Notes under the pieces: model-generated
Databases searched by the model: none
The model's input: the letters and a program-made list of their open reading frames with translations, nothing else
What the model was told of the DNA's origin: nothing
DNA from: Chamaea fasciata
Taxonomy: Eukaryota > Chordata > Aves > Passeriformes > Sylviidae
DNA: 64,000 nt
NCBI GenBank assembly: GCA_029207755.1
Contig: JARCOQ010000008.1
Location: forward strand, 26,153,021-26,217,020
Direction of reading: 5' to 3'
Program-made: the position numbers and the translations under genes
In this document: in pieces, positions 38,381-50,021 of the stretch
How the letters are laid out: each line of letters begins with the position of its first letter
Numbering within the stretch: position 1 is the stretch's first letter

Positions 38381-39090
38381 TATATCTGTTGTCTAATTAA
38401 CGTGACTCAGCAATAAAGACTGTATAGAGGATTTAATGTGCAGGCTGCAGTGGCAAAGGAACACTTAACAGTGTACTGCTACTTGAGCGAGAGGCAGTGG
38501 TGGTTTTAAGAAAACCGCTCAGGGGAAAAAAAAGAAAAAAGATCCTATCCTGTTTTTCCCGACATCATATCTATGTTTGGAAACTTCCTCCCTAAATCTT
38601 TAATGAAGGCAGAATGGGGTTTGAAAAACAGCTGGAGGACATTGATCTACACATTCCAATTTGTTTATGTATAAAACATGCATAAAGGATTAAATGCTGC
38701 TTAAGAGTTTGTCTGCTTTCAGCTGCTTTCATGCCTCTGCTTTGCTATAGCACCAATCCATGTCAGAAGATACCCTGGGGGGCTTTTAAATAATAAATAG
38801 GTTTCTTTGGAGGATGTCTTTTTTTAATCTAATATTAATTGGCACACAAAATGGTGATTATACCTGCTCTGGAAATACACTGTGCCACTCATTCTTCCCT
38901 GGTCGATGGCATTTGCCCTGTCTCACAGCAGCTTTAGGACCATGGGAGACCCAAACTGAGGCTGGAGAGTGACATCAGACTAAATTAAGGGCTCATGCAT
39001 TTATGTATCACTATAAAACGATGCAAATGCATTTATAAGGAATGAATGATTTATCAGGAAGTGATTTTGATGCCTCTTTTTTGCATGTGA
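38381..39090. promoter_or_regulatory. Possible conserved enhancer block
   Basis: Unique sequence dense in developmental-type motifs. TGACTCAGCA, an exact NF-E2/MAF site, lies at 38403-38412 directly after TAATTAACG. A TGTTTATG forkhead-like site and ATGCATAAAGG follow near 38.66-38.69 kb. The string ATGCAAATGCAT at 39021-39032 is a perfect octamer that differs by one base from the POU-dimer MORE palindrome, and it runs into a TTTATAAGG homeobox-like site. No long open frame covers it. The motifs are seen; conservation and function are inferred. Confidence 0.3.
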
Positions 39091-40860
39091 CTAATATGGT
39101 GAACTAGTCAGTTCATTGATTCAAGTTCAAGATCCTGGTTTGTCTGTCATTATGTAGGGGCTGTTTGAAAATCCTGACTTTTAAGCACTTTTTTTTTTTT
39201 CTTTTAGTCTATAGAGGTTGGTTCACCTCTGTCAGTTGGAGTCATTCGTTAAGCAAGAAATATGACTGGCTATGCTTACCAGTTAAATGCTGCAAATGAT
39301 CTCTTGAAAATAATACATTGCATTTCCTACTCATCTAATCCTATTTTACACAGAGGCACACAAAATAGACTGGAGAGGCTGGTAATTTTAAAAGATAGGC
39401 AGCTGTCCATGCTGCTGGAGGTCATAGGCACAATCTGTGCATAAAGAACCAAATAAGTTACCCGTCAATCTGTTCAGCAGGGGCAAAATTCTACTTTGTG
39501 ATGGCCTAAAATCCAAATTTCCAGCTGTTCTGCAGATACAGCACTGATAACTGACAGCTCTGTGGCATGGCATGGGGATAAGTTTGTGGATAAGATCAAA
39601 ACAGTTCTAGCAGAGACATGAGCTTCAGTCTTGTGTCAGATATGTGAAATTTGTTATCTCCCAGCGACATATCTGTCTCCAGCATTCTTGGTTCACAAAA
39701 TGAGCCATGCCAAGTTACACAATTGCATCCTATAACACAGAAAAGCACCATATGGTCACATTCTTTATCCTTATTCCAACTGTCACCATGACTCCGGGGT
39801 CTTTTATGATCCAGTATCAGGCAGTAAGATCAGCAGAGTTAAAACTGAGCAATCTAATATGTCTAAAGGGATATGTTCTGGCAGCACAGGTAGACCAGGC
39901 TCTCATCATAATGATACATCATTACTCGTACCAGCACTCTCGTAGAGAAACTTCCAAGGAATCAGGAGTATAAATGCTTTAAAATTCCATTTGTTTGACA
40001 TTCTGTGTTATCTTTCTATTGAGGACAGACAAATTCTCCTGTAGTTTATAGTACTGCTAGAAAAAGCCACAGAATGCACTTTAGGAAAAAGAAACCAGGT
40101 CTTCTGGGAGATGTTCCCCCAGGTATAAACGTAAGAGTGGAAAACTGGTGAAAACCAGATAGTAAGAAAGAATTGCTGATGAAATCCTCACGAAATCGCA
40201 GTGCAGACCAGATTTTGCTTAACTCAAGGCAGAACTAACTTAACTGCTCAGATGCTGTTAAGCATTCAAATAACCCACACAATGGAAACAAATGCTTACC
40301 ACTGATCAAGTGACTGTGGCTTACAGTACAAATCTTGTCTCATCAACTCTTTTTCTTACTTCCCGTTGAATGTTATTTCTGTCTGGTTCAAGCCAAAAAT
40401 GTCTTTGTTTTAGTAAATTAGCCAAAGAAATGCACATCCTTCCTGTTAAACACCCTGATCAAACAAAGATTTAAAGTACATAAACAAAGAAAATCTTGAA
40501 ATCCAGGGGACAAGAATTCACTTGTTAATATAAATTAGTATATTAACTTTTTCAGAATTACATAGGCATATTCAAGAACTATGTTGGTTCCATCTATGCA
40601 TTTTTTGAAGTCTTATGGTGCCTTTCTCCTACTTCTACCAAATGCCATCTAACAAATTAGGCACAGAGAAGTGAAATTATTTATCCCATGTTGGCAGAAA
40701 GTTTGCAGAGGAACTCAGAGCTCAGGTCTTCCCACACCCACAGTCCATCACAAGTTACATAAAGGCTTTGCCTATCCAGAAAATAGCTCCGTTTTATGTC
40801 TGGGTCAGAAAAGCACATGAGTATTTTGGTTTTCCTTTGCTACAAAATGATTAATTGAAA
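39091..40860. other. Unique non-coding sequence
   Basis: No gene or mobile element is seen. There is a T12 run at 39189-39200 and frames of at most 88 codons. Confidence 0.55.
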
Positions 40861-40935
40861 CGAGTGCTAGCTCCTTTCCCATGGAAAGGAGATGACAGGT
40901 GTCATTACTTTCTCATTTGCATAATGAGATTAGAG
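40861..40935. promoter_or_regulatory. Motif-dense palindromic block, enhancer candidate
   Basis: Three structured elements lie side by side. First, a perfect 9-bp inverted repeat, CTCCTTTCC / GGAAAGGAG, around CAT (40871-40891). Next, TGACAGGTGTCA (40893-40904), which fits the published TGIF/PKNOX palindromic consensus TGACAGSTGTCA exactly. Last, ATTTGCAT (40915-40922), a perfect POU octamer, sits inside the palindrome CTCATT-TGCAT-AATGAG (40912-40928). The upstream edge carries TTAATTGAAAC. The clustering suggests a conserved non-coding element that binds TALE and POU homeoproteins. Binding is inferred, not shown. Confidence 0.4.
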
Positions 40936-43016
40936 CTTCTTTAGTCAAGATATATCCATAACTAAGCTATAAAGAGAGATTTTGGTAGCCAGGGTCCATA
41001 CTTCCTCAGCCTTCCATATTGGTACACCCAACTCTTCCCAGTTTCAAGCTCCATCTCCACCCCTGACTGAGGATCTTTCAGCCCTGTAGTCTTCTCATCT
41101 CCATCCATTTAACGCACCTCACTTGCACAGTATCTGAACCAATGCCTTTGCACACAACCTAAAACAGCTACTCCTTGACTGCAGCCCTCGTTACTCCTGG
41201 GCACAGTTCCCACAGGCCTTTTGTTGTATCTGCCAACCTACAGCAGATGCTGAGGGCACCTAGAACCTGAATGCACCCTTTGAAAGAAACTCTTAAGAGG
41301 TTCTCAGGATTGTTTGGTCAGTATTTTCATTTAAGGAATAGCAGGTGTTTACACAAATACCTCACCCTAAGGTTGGTCCCAGCCCACGTTTTCTGCTCTG
41401 GTAGGCTTTGGATGTCATCCTAGGTTCATTTGAAAAAGAAAACAAAATCATTATCTTTTCTTTCCCCCTTCTTTTCAGTGTACTAAATATAGATGTATAA
41501 ACAAAATCCTCAGCTAGATAAAGATAGCAGCACACAGATGGCACAAAAAACAAAGCATTTAGCAAGCTCTGAGACACACTGTACCCATATACACTTTGCA
41601 TTACAGCTTGTTGCCAGCTAATATATTCCCACAATAGTTAAAAACTCACTAAAACTTATAAATTGTCTCACATTAATAGTTAATAAGTATCACAAATAGG
41701 TCTCTGAGACTCTTTAATGAAATCTGAGTGGGTTTGTTGTTGTTTTTTGTTTTGTTTTTTTTTTCCCTGAAGTATTTACATTTTATTTTGTGGGCAAGCA
41801 GTTTCCTGTTTTCAAAATATTTTGCTGGATGCATCCCTTTCTGATGCATAAATCCAACCAGTATCCACACCTGCTAGTCCCAGGAAAGCAGGGACTAGGG
41901 GTGCTGAGGTAGCAGATGTTCTCAGTCTCTTCTGCCAGGCAAATATCGTTATCCAGAGTACATTTGGCATCAGATGAGGGGAATAGCATTCCTTCCAGGC
42001 TTTGCAGAACTGCTGAGCTAAATTCTCCTATTCACCAACTCAACTAGCTATGCTTTTCTTCATCCAAGGCAGACAAAAATGGTTATCAGAGAAAGGTCTA
42101 GTTTGCTACGTCTGTATTATAAAAAGAGAAAAATCTTGACATTTTAATGTCAATTTTTAAATTAAATAGTTTAAATTTACATTGTGAATGTCAATATATT
42201 TCCATATTTTAATTAATGGAAGTTGAAAGCAAAGCTTTCAAGACCTTTATAATGAAAAATAAATATTTATCAGATATTTTTTTATTATACATATTATGGA
42301 CTTTGTTATTTCTTGCTTATTCTCTTCACAGCCCATTCTCTACAGTAAATTGGGAAACATTTCAGTAGAAGAGTAAGAAAAAAAAGCAGCAAATGGGCAA
42401 GAAGAACTGGAAGCCAGAAATGGATGTCTAACTTACAGGAATATTGGATACACACTCTGTGCATTTGATATAAAAAAATATTAATATTTCTCTTTAAAAG
42501 TTAGAGAAAAAATCCTGAGAACATGTGAAACATTCATACTTTACAGGCTTTTGTTGTTGTTTTCTTACTGTTTGTTTGTGTTTTGGGTTTTGGGGTTTTT
42601 CTTGCTTCTTTCTCAGAAAGCTCCTAGAGCTTAGAAAAAACTGGTAGGATGCCACTGCTTAACAAATGTAAATGGAATTATTTGCATGATCACAGGCATG
42701 TCAGGTTCACGTTGATCCTGGGGAAATTACTAGAATAGTGGTACAAGACTCAATGAAGAATTAACCAAAGTTGAAATAATTAATGGCAATGAACAGTTTT
42801 TCTTTGAGATTTGTGTGGCACTGAAATGAATGTGAGGTATCAGTGAAGTGCCATGGACAAAAGGTAAGGCAAGATCTGAAGAAAAAGACAGAACATTAGC
42901 TGAGAAAGGATAGATTATCCATACTGAGCTGCAACTGCCCATGAAAACTTGGAGTTGAAACTCAAGAAGGATATTGAAAAATTCAAGAATGAATTCACTG
43001 GAAGATGAATCTTACA
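40936..43016. other. Unique AT-rich non-coding sequence
   Basis: No gene. It holds a GT/T-rich low-complexity patch (41731-41764), a perfect 8-bp hairpin CTAGTCCC / GGGACTAG (41874-41898), an AT-rich stretch at 42.1-42.3 kb with a repeated AATGTCAAT string, and another GT-rich patch near 42.55-42.60 kb. A candidate 41-base exon at 42332-42372 is in the findings. Confidence 0.55.
41731..41764. repeat. GT/T-rich low-complexity patch
   Basis: GTTTGTTGTTG-type units merge into a T run. It is a simple low-complexity sequence like those at 0.9 and 42.55 kb. Confidence 0.85.
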
Positions 43017-43051
43017 GAGAAAAAAGAAAAAAAAAAAAGAAGAAAAAAAAA
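43017..43051. repeat. A-rich purine tract
   Basis: About 35 bases of A interrupted only by single G. It is a low-complexity polypurine run. Confidence 0.88.
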
Positions 43052-43529
43052 TCAGCAGTATATTTAAGTCCAGATTGGATATTTTCTCCCTGGAAGTTAT
43101 GTTCTCCTACAGATATGAGTTAAATCTGGGTGCCTCATCAATGTTAAAAAAAAGATAGTATGTTGATGAGTATATTTTATGAAACAGATATAGGCATTTA
43201 GAACTCAAGTCTACACTTTTAAAAATTCTGTTACATCTCTTCACTGTGTTCTGATGATTAGCTGATACCCTGCAGCAGAAAGGAAAGGAGTCAAAAAGAA
43301 AAGTAATGGAGGTGATGTTTTAAAATGGAAAGCGGGCCAGAAGGGAATAAAAAGGGAAGAAACTTTACTTTTTTTCCCAGATCTTATCTAAAGTGTACAG
43401 TTTTACCCTTTTTGGGGTTTTTGACACGTAATAGTTAAAGACATTCACTTTCTTCCCCTTCTGGCAAGGCCTAACTTTCCCAAGCACATGCACTCACTGC
43501 CTTCTCCAGGACTAAAGCCTCTCATTAAT

Positions 43530-43625
43530 CTCTCGCTTTTTGGAGGTTATCGCTTTATCTTTTTCTTGCTTATCTTCATTCTGGAACTCAATTATAATGA
43601 CCACAATGGCATGCCATGAATCACA
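43530..43625. promoter_or_regulatory. Possible GATA/RUNX motif cluster
   Basis: Three TTATC cores fall within about 30 bases. Two of them (43555-43560 and 43570-43575) are TTATCT, the canonical GATA site in reverse. They are followed by ACCACA, the RUNX core in reverse, at 43600-43605 and a GGCATGCC palindrome just beyond. The grouping is suggestive of a blood or endoderm type enhancer but may be chance in T-rich DNA. Confidence 0.2.
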
Positions 43626-46094
43626 CGGGCAGAACACAAATCAATGTAACTGGTACACTTAGTTATAGTGGATGTTACAGAGAGCAGGGCTGGAGAAAAA
43701 AATCCATGAACAATTTCTAAAATGGGGGTGGGGAGAAGAAAAAGAGAGAGTCACATTTTCCTGCTTCAGATCATTTTCCCAGTATGGGAAATTGGTGCAA
43801 AAACCTCCTCTCAGACTTGGGATTAAACTATTGTCCTTTGCGGTGCATTGCCTGGGGATGGCTTTTGATGCAAAATAGATAATAATAATAACAACAAAAA
43901 CAACGCTTAATTAATTATTGGATAGGATTAATTCCAGATGACATAAGAGAATTCAAGTCCCAAATCAAAAATGTCCTTGAAGCACTGCCCAAGACAAAGC
44001 ACACCTACAGTCCCTTTGGACAGCATTGGTGATGCTGCATGGATGATCTAAGTTACAAAAGCCTTTCAGCATCAATTGCTGCTGGGTAGACATGAACTCA
44101 AAGAACACATAATATTAGGAACAGACTTTGTGCCTTCACTGGAAGGGCTCTGAACAACCTCAGACAAGTTGATAATATAATTCCCCAGTATAAGACCATG
44201 ATTTTTTATTTTCCTGAGTAAGTTGATGGCAGAATCTGTGGAACAGAAGTATGGTTTTAAAATGGGAATCTGAATTGATCAAACAGATAAATTATTTCCC
44301 ATCTTAATCTCTCACATACTGGACAGTTGGAGAATTTTTGATCCAAAATTGTTGCCATTTTTACTTTTACCCGAGAAGAGCGATTTTTAGATCTTTTTAT
44401 TTCAGTAATAAGAATAAAATCTGTCTGCACTCTCAGAAGCACAGCTTAACTTTCCCAAGAATCACTTTTATTACATTCCTTCAGTCTCCTTTAAAATAAT
44501 TGATTAGACAATAAACATAAAAAGTACATTAATTATAATGTGAGAAAAAATTTACTTCAACCTCCAACTTGACACATTTTTCTTCCTCAAAATCTGCTAA
44601 ATTGCTATGAAACAATTTGATACTGCTTGTAATAAATTTTTAAACCTAAGTTATGTAGATATGAAATGACAAATTTAACTGCTTTTATATTAATGCAATT
44701 TTCTGCCCATCAGAGAGATGAGAGAATTAAAATGTAAACCATTAAGTTATATTCAGAAACATTTTGCACTGCAACTGAAATAAGTATTTTTTTATGTCAT
44801 TGCTTATATTTTATGGCTTCCTCAATAGGAAAATACCAAAAATTACAGCCACTGCATTTAAAGGAAACTCACTAGAAGAATATATACTTTGAAGGAAAGA
44901 ATTAATGAATTATTGGCCAGTCATGACCCTTAGTCTATTTTTTTGGTTTTGAATTTGTTTCACTAGACTGCAAGCAGCTCAGTGCATTTCCAGGGCAGCA
45001 GTCAGCAGGCATGGATACACAGGGTTGTGTTAATGCTCTGTCATGAGCCTTGCTGCTGACCAAAATAAAGCTGATGTGGAGAAATTAAATGTATTATTTT
45101 AAAAGCCTGATATAGTCATCTTTCCTGGAAAAAAAAATTAGCAGGTTTCTTCTTTTTCAACTGTCCGTCAGCCTTCATCCCTTCTCCATGCCATGGCATT
45201 CTTGTTGGCCTTAGCTTTCTCTTGGGTCTCACTCATGCAGCACCACCTTCCTTAGGAGCTTGACATCACTGAATGAAGCAGAAGCTCCTTGCCCTGGGCA
45301 TCCACCAGCTTAGCTTAGGTCCCAGGACAGCACTTGTAGAGCGTTAGAGATTTCTCATCCTGTTCCACTCAGAAGGGAAAATCCAATCTTTCCTGGCCTT
45401 GCTCACTACGCACCTGCCCTCCTTCCAGTTTTTCTTACATTTCAGAGTCGTGGGATGATGTAGGCACTTAGCTGGAAGGTAGACAGGTTACTCCATCCTG
45501 TCCAATTTTGAACTGATTTCATGTGTATTGAAGGTAATACTAGGTCTACTGCAACTTATTTAATCAGAAGTCTAGTGCCAGAATGGTGTTCCTGAACTCT
45601 GGTTATTTTCTTTGTGAAGATAAATTTTTATTCTCACGCCCTTCCACCCTGCTGTCCTCCCTGTTAGTAGCAACTCTTTTTTCTCATTTATGGGAAATCC
45701 ATCTCACCTGCACAACTGCTGCCTTATCTGTCCAAATCAGAATGGAAAAGGATGTTTCAAAATCTAGGGCATCACTGCTCTGCTGCAAGGTATGCTTGCT
45801 GACTTAGACAGTGTCAGTCTGTCTGCATTGCCAGGCGTCTTCCTTTCTCCACCTCAGCTTTGTTTATTCCAGACACTGCTCCTTCTCTCTTAACTACTAG
45901 TTTCCTAGGACAGGAGCAGACACCAACTACAGAATCAATAGGACAAAGGGACAGTGTGTCACTGAATAACTTCAAAGTCCTAAGAACAAGTTGCCACTTT
46001 CCCCTCTCATCTCCACCTTGGGAGGTTGTTGCTTCTTTGTGTAGAAGGCTGTTTTTCCCTCAACACAGCACCCAGATGTCCCATACAACAGGTG
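43626..46094. other. Unique non-coding sequence
   Basis: No gene or confident repeat. The segment at 45.16-45.45 kb is relatively C-rich and could be an old unclassified element, but I cannot place it. Frames are at most about 92 codons. Confidence 0.5.
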
Positions 46095-46470
46095 AATCAT
46101 GGAATCACAGAATGATTTGGGTTGGAAAAGGCATTTAAAGATCAACAAGTTCAGCTCCTCTGCAATGGGCAGGGACATATTTTACAAGGACAGGTTGTTC
46201 AAAGTCCCATCCAACCTGGCCTTGAACAATTCCAGTGACAGGCTCTCCACAATTTCTCTGGGTAAACATGTTCAAGTATCTTACTTCCCACATAGTGAAG
46301 AATTTCTTCATTATATCCAACCTAAGTCTACTCAGTTTCATTTTGAAACCTTTTCCCCTTGTCCTGTCACTGCAGACTCTGATAAAAAGTCTTCCTCCAT
46401 TTTTCTTAAAAGCCTCCTTAATATATTGAAAAGCTATAATAAAGTCTTCAAGGAGTAGGTCCTCAAGGCC
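46095..46470 (-). mobile_element. CR1 LINE 3' end, antisense
   Basis: On + it begins AATCATGGAATCACAGAATG and continues with GGTTGGAAAAGGCATTTAAAG, AGGTTGTTCAAAGTCCCATC, CAACCTGGCCTTGAACAATT and an AATTTCTCTGGGTAAAC block. This is the reverse complement of the bird CR1 3' UTR in the right order, so the element is on the minus strand and 5'-truncated near 46.47 kb. A 150-codon minus-strand frame (46135-46587) runs through it and reads the CR1 untranslated region; it is not a gene. A weak ATCACGGAATCACAG string at about 46.63 kb may be a remnant of a second copy. Confidence 0.95.
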
Positions 46471-47206
46471 ATTTTTTTCCTGTGACTGGTGGCCACAGAG
46501 AATGGACAACAGATAAAACACTTTCCACCCCCATGGCTCAGATTTCAGACAGTCTGTACAGGTAAGCCTTTTTACATGAAACAACAAGACTAGGCTTCAA
46601 AAAGGTAGATAGGTGGAAAGCTAGGCACGATCACGGAATCACAGCTCAATTTTTGGAAGACTTCTCTTATCTCACATCTGGATTTGTTTTCCTTTCTTGC
46701 AATAATATGTAACTTCTATCTCAATCTGGGAAATCAGGCTAAGGAATAGTATTGCAAAGCAAGATAAAGCTGTGTTCTCTTCCTCACTCTTATTCTATTT
46801 GCATAGTACTTTCTTAGCTGTAAACTATGCAGAATATGTAATTTATTTTAGCAACAAGGTTTAGTTCTAAAACATACAGCCACAGGCTGTCTCACCTTCT
46901 AGTTGTTTGAAGCCTAACTAATGATCTCCAGGTTTTCCATTTACAAATTATAAAGTCTCTGCACAGTCAAAGTGCATGCATTCTTTGTTGAAGTGTATGT
47001 TGATAAAACCCAAACCACGATATATTTGCATCTGTCACAAGGGCCTCTTTGACCCATTGGCTTTCTCATGAAAATACCTGTTGGCACAAAGGTAAATTAT
47101 CAAGCCCAGAAATTCTTTTGGGAAATGTTTCTTACACTGACAGTTGAGGCATTGATTTGTCTTGGGGTGAGGGGTGAGAATTCCAGCAGGACTGAGTGAA
47201 ACAGCT

Positions 47207-47260
<54 letters not shown>

Positions 47261-48862
47261 CCTGGAAGAAAGGGCAGGATAAGGTGAATACAGAAGAAAT
47301 TATAAGCATATACTGTCCTGTTCCTCAAGACTGCAAAACAGTGCTGCTGTGTCCCAATTCTGTTGCAACACATGAACACTAAAGGTAGAAAATGTTTCTA
47401 GTTCTTAGATTAGTCCGCAGAGGGTGGAAATCTCCTGGGATTCACATGGATTTTCTGCGCGCAGGGAATGGATCCATTCCTTGCAGGTACATGACCTTTG
47501 AGGTTCTTTTGACTTCATTTCAGTGTTCTTGAAATAAAAATCAATGAGCTTTACTTGTATTTCATTGCTATTGCTGCACCTGAGTCATATAAAGGGCTGT
47601 ATTCTGATTGCCCCAATTGAATACACAAATAAAGAAGTTCAAAATGAGGAAACACTAACAGAAGTGATTTCCTATCAGTCAAATGCCATTGTGTGAGTTG
47701 AATTACATGCTGATCTGATGATGTTGACTCCCTCCCCTCAGTTGCCAACATCAGCTGTCCTGGAAGGTGTTTCTCTGATTTTCCCAAGCCCAAGTTTTGA
47801 GTTACTCTATTTTTTCAATTGTTATTTTTTATTATTTTTTTTAGTTCAAGGCTGTTTTCAACTAAAAAAAAAATCACAGCATTTGTTGCAAATGCATTAA
47901 CTAAAACCATATATCACAAATTACTTCAGTTTTTCATAGTGAAGACCTGTGTGGTGTCCTCCACATTTTTTCAATGCTGGGGTTCTGTCCACAAATGCAG
48001 CAATATCCTCTTTTATCTGCTGGTGAGTCTTATCTCCTTGAGCCACTGCTGTCGAGGCTTTATCAATGTTTCCACAATATAAGACTTTGTAGAATTGTTG
48101 AGAGTGAGAAATTACAGTAGCTGCTGGAATAAATCCTCACTGCAGGGTGGACACAAGAAAAGCCCCACCAACATCACCCTTCCTTCCACCAGCTGGATGT
48201 GGGACGCCTGAAGGGGAGACAGAAGAAAAGACTGGTCCCTTAGCAGGCCCTTATCAACAATATGTCAGGTACTCCCTGCAAACTTAATCAGGTCCTGTGG
48301 CAATTCTTTACCTGCCTGCAATCAGGATCCCCACAAGAAGCTATTCAGTGTATGAGGTAGCTGCAAACTCTCCCACTATTTACACTGAACTGCAGCACAG
48401 TGAAGCACAGCAGAGGAGTTGACACAGGAGATAGATGAGATATACGAATATGATTTTTCCCACACACAAATGAAGGCAGCAAATTCAGCTGCAATATGTG
48501 GCATCAGGATATTTATTGCTTGCAGGTGTTCATGAAAATATATGAGAATCCCATGAGGTTCACAGATTTTAGAAGGAATTATTGTGCACCTGGAAATTTG
48601 TTCTGCAAAGTGTGGTATTTGTTTCCTGTTGTCATTTGCTGTCCATTCTTTCCTAGTCAACATGCATTATTCATGGTTGTACTTGTAGGAGAGCCAAATT
48701 CTACAGATAGTCTTCATCAGCAAGAGGGAACAATTCAGACAGAAAATCCTCCTTGGGAAAGAATGACTTGTTTGTTTAAGAGATCCAGTACAGAGTGAAT
48801 TTACCTTCTTGAGCTTTTCTTTTAATACTAAATTTCTCTAACCTATCTCCAGGAAAAAAAAG
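46471..48862. other. Non-coding sequence around a poly(T) tract
   Basis: Apart from the T52 run it holds nothing I recognise. The lysine-rich minus-strand frames over the T run are artefacts. Other frames are at most 100 codons. Confidence 0.55.
47209..47260. repeat. Poly(T) tract, 52 bases
   Basis: An uninterrupted run of 52 T, the longest homopolymer in the window. Read on the minus strand it is poly(A), but there is no AATAAA in the flanking sequence that would mark a retrocopy tail. The exact length is uncertain in any assembly. Confidence 0.95.
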
Positions 48863-48985
48863 AAAGGAAGGAAGGAAGGAAGGAAGGAAGGAAGGAAGGA
48901 AGGAAGGAAGGAAGGAAGGAAGGAAGGAAGGAAGGAAGGAAGGAAGGAAGGAAGGAAGGAAGGAAGGAAGGAAGGAAGGAAGGAA

Positions 48986-49063
<78 letters not shown>

Positions 49064-49064
49064 A
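48863..49064. repeat. (GGAA)n-(GAAA)n polypurine array
   Basis: About 31 GGAA units (to about 48990) pass without a break into about 18 GAAA units. All 200 bases are purine on +. Such mirror-symmetric polypurine tracts can form triplex (H-DNA) structures, and GGAA is the ETS core, so long GGAA arrays can be bound by ETS proteins. The clean switch of unit suggests that G-to-A changes spread through one end of the array. Proline/serine/leucine-rich minus-strand frames here are artefacts. Confidence 0.97.
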
Positions 49065-50021
49065 CTAAAACAACCAAAAGGAAAAAAAAAACGGCAAAGG
49101 CAGTATCTTTAATGGATCTCAGATATATTTGCCACATGGAACATAAAGCTGCCTTTGTAACTTGGTCTATTGTGCTAAGACACCCTTTATTAAAGATTTC
49201 AGGAAGCTGTGTACAATTCCCTCTCCTTGAAATTTTTTTAAGTTCAATGTTTGTGCTTCCCCCTCTTTTCTGGGCAAGCTGAAACACGCCCATGATGAGC
49301 CCATCCGCACACATCTGGAGTCCATACAGCTCACAAATCCATACAGCTCACAAGCACCAGGCAGGCCAGTTCTGCCAGCACACTGCACCACAGGGTACTG
49401 CACAAGGGTGAGCACAAGACACTTAAATGACAAAAGCAGTGGTCAAAAATATGACAGATTATACAGACTTAACATGACTTTTTGGGAGGTGACAGGATTC
49501 ACGGCAAATCCTCAGAAGTGTGCAGGAAGTGCAGCCATTAGTGTAGTCAGAGGGGTGCCTACCCTGTCTGTGTTTTGGACGCAATTTGGCATGCATCAAT
49601 TCCCTTTAGCCTTTAGGAAAAGAGGTAATGATGCTCCTGGAGCTGGTTGGCCAGACAGAATAGAAACATTTTTGCAAATATTTAAAATTCACAGCAACTT
49701 TCTGAGAAGTAGGACAAAGGAAAAAAGTACCTGCAAATAGGAGGTAAAACAAAACAGATAATATCCCGTAGAATGCTGATGTCACTAAAACACTGATATT
49801 GACACGATTTTTGTCAAGTAACATTTACAGAGAATAAAGGATTAAACCTCAAAATATTAGTAAAGCATTTCAGCTTTTCACTTTTTTCAGTACTATTCTG
49901 TACTGAAATGCCAGCTTTTTAAATTTAACAAGGATTGAAAAAATTGCATGAAATAATGTGCATTTCCTTGGTGTTCTGTAAAATGTACTGCTGCTCCCTC
50001 CAATCACGTCTAATAGCTCAT
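49065..50021. other. Non-coding spacer with a small duplication
   Basis: Between the purine array and the LTR I see no gene. A 17-base unit TCCATACAGCTCACAAA is duplicated in tandem at 49321-49354 with 16 of 17 bases identical. Frames are at most 110 codons and unrecognised. Confidence 0.55.
49321..49354. repeat. 17-base tandem duplication
   Basis: Two adjacent copies of TCCATACAGCTCACAA plus one base, differing only at the last base. The near-identity points to a recent duplication event. Confidence 0.9.

Noticed and set aside
45436..45480. Possible CR1 3' end (CAGAGTCGTGGGATGATG then AGCTGGAAGG)
   Set aside because: Only a few short words resemble CR1, and the order cannot be followed beyond about 40 bases.
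46135..46587. 150-codon minus-strand frame
   Set aside because: It reads through the CR1 3' UTR in sense orientation and is not a protein gene.
47035..47379. Lysine-rich minus-strand frames
   Set aside because: They come from the T52 homopolymer.
48838..49314. 158-codon minus-strand frame with repeated FLPS and FLSF units
   Set aside because: It is the translation of the GGAA/GAAA microsatellite.
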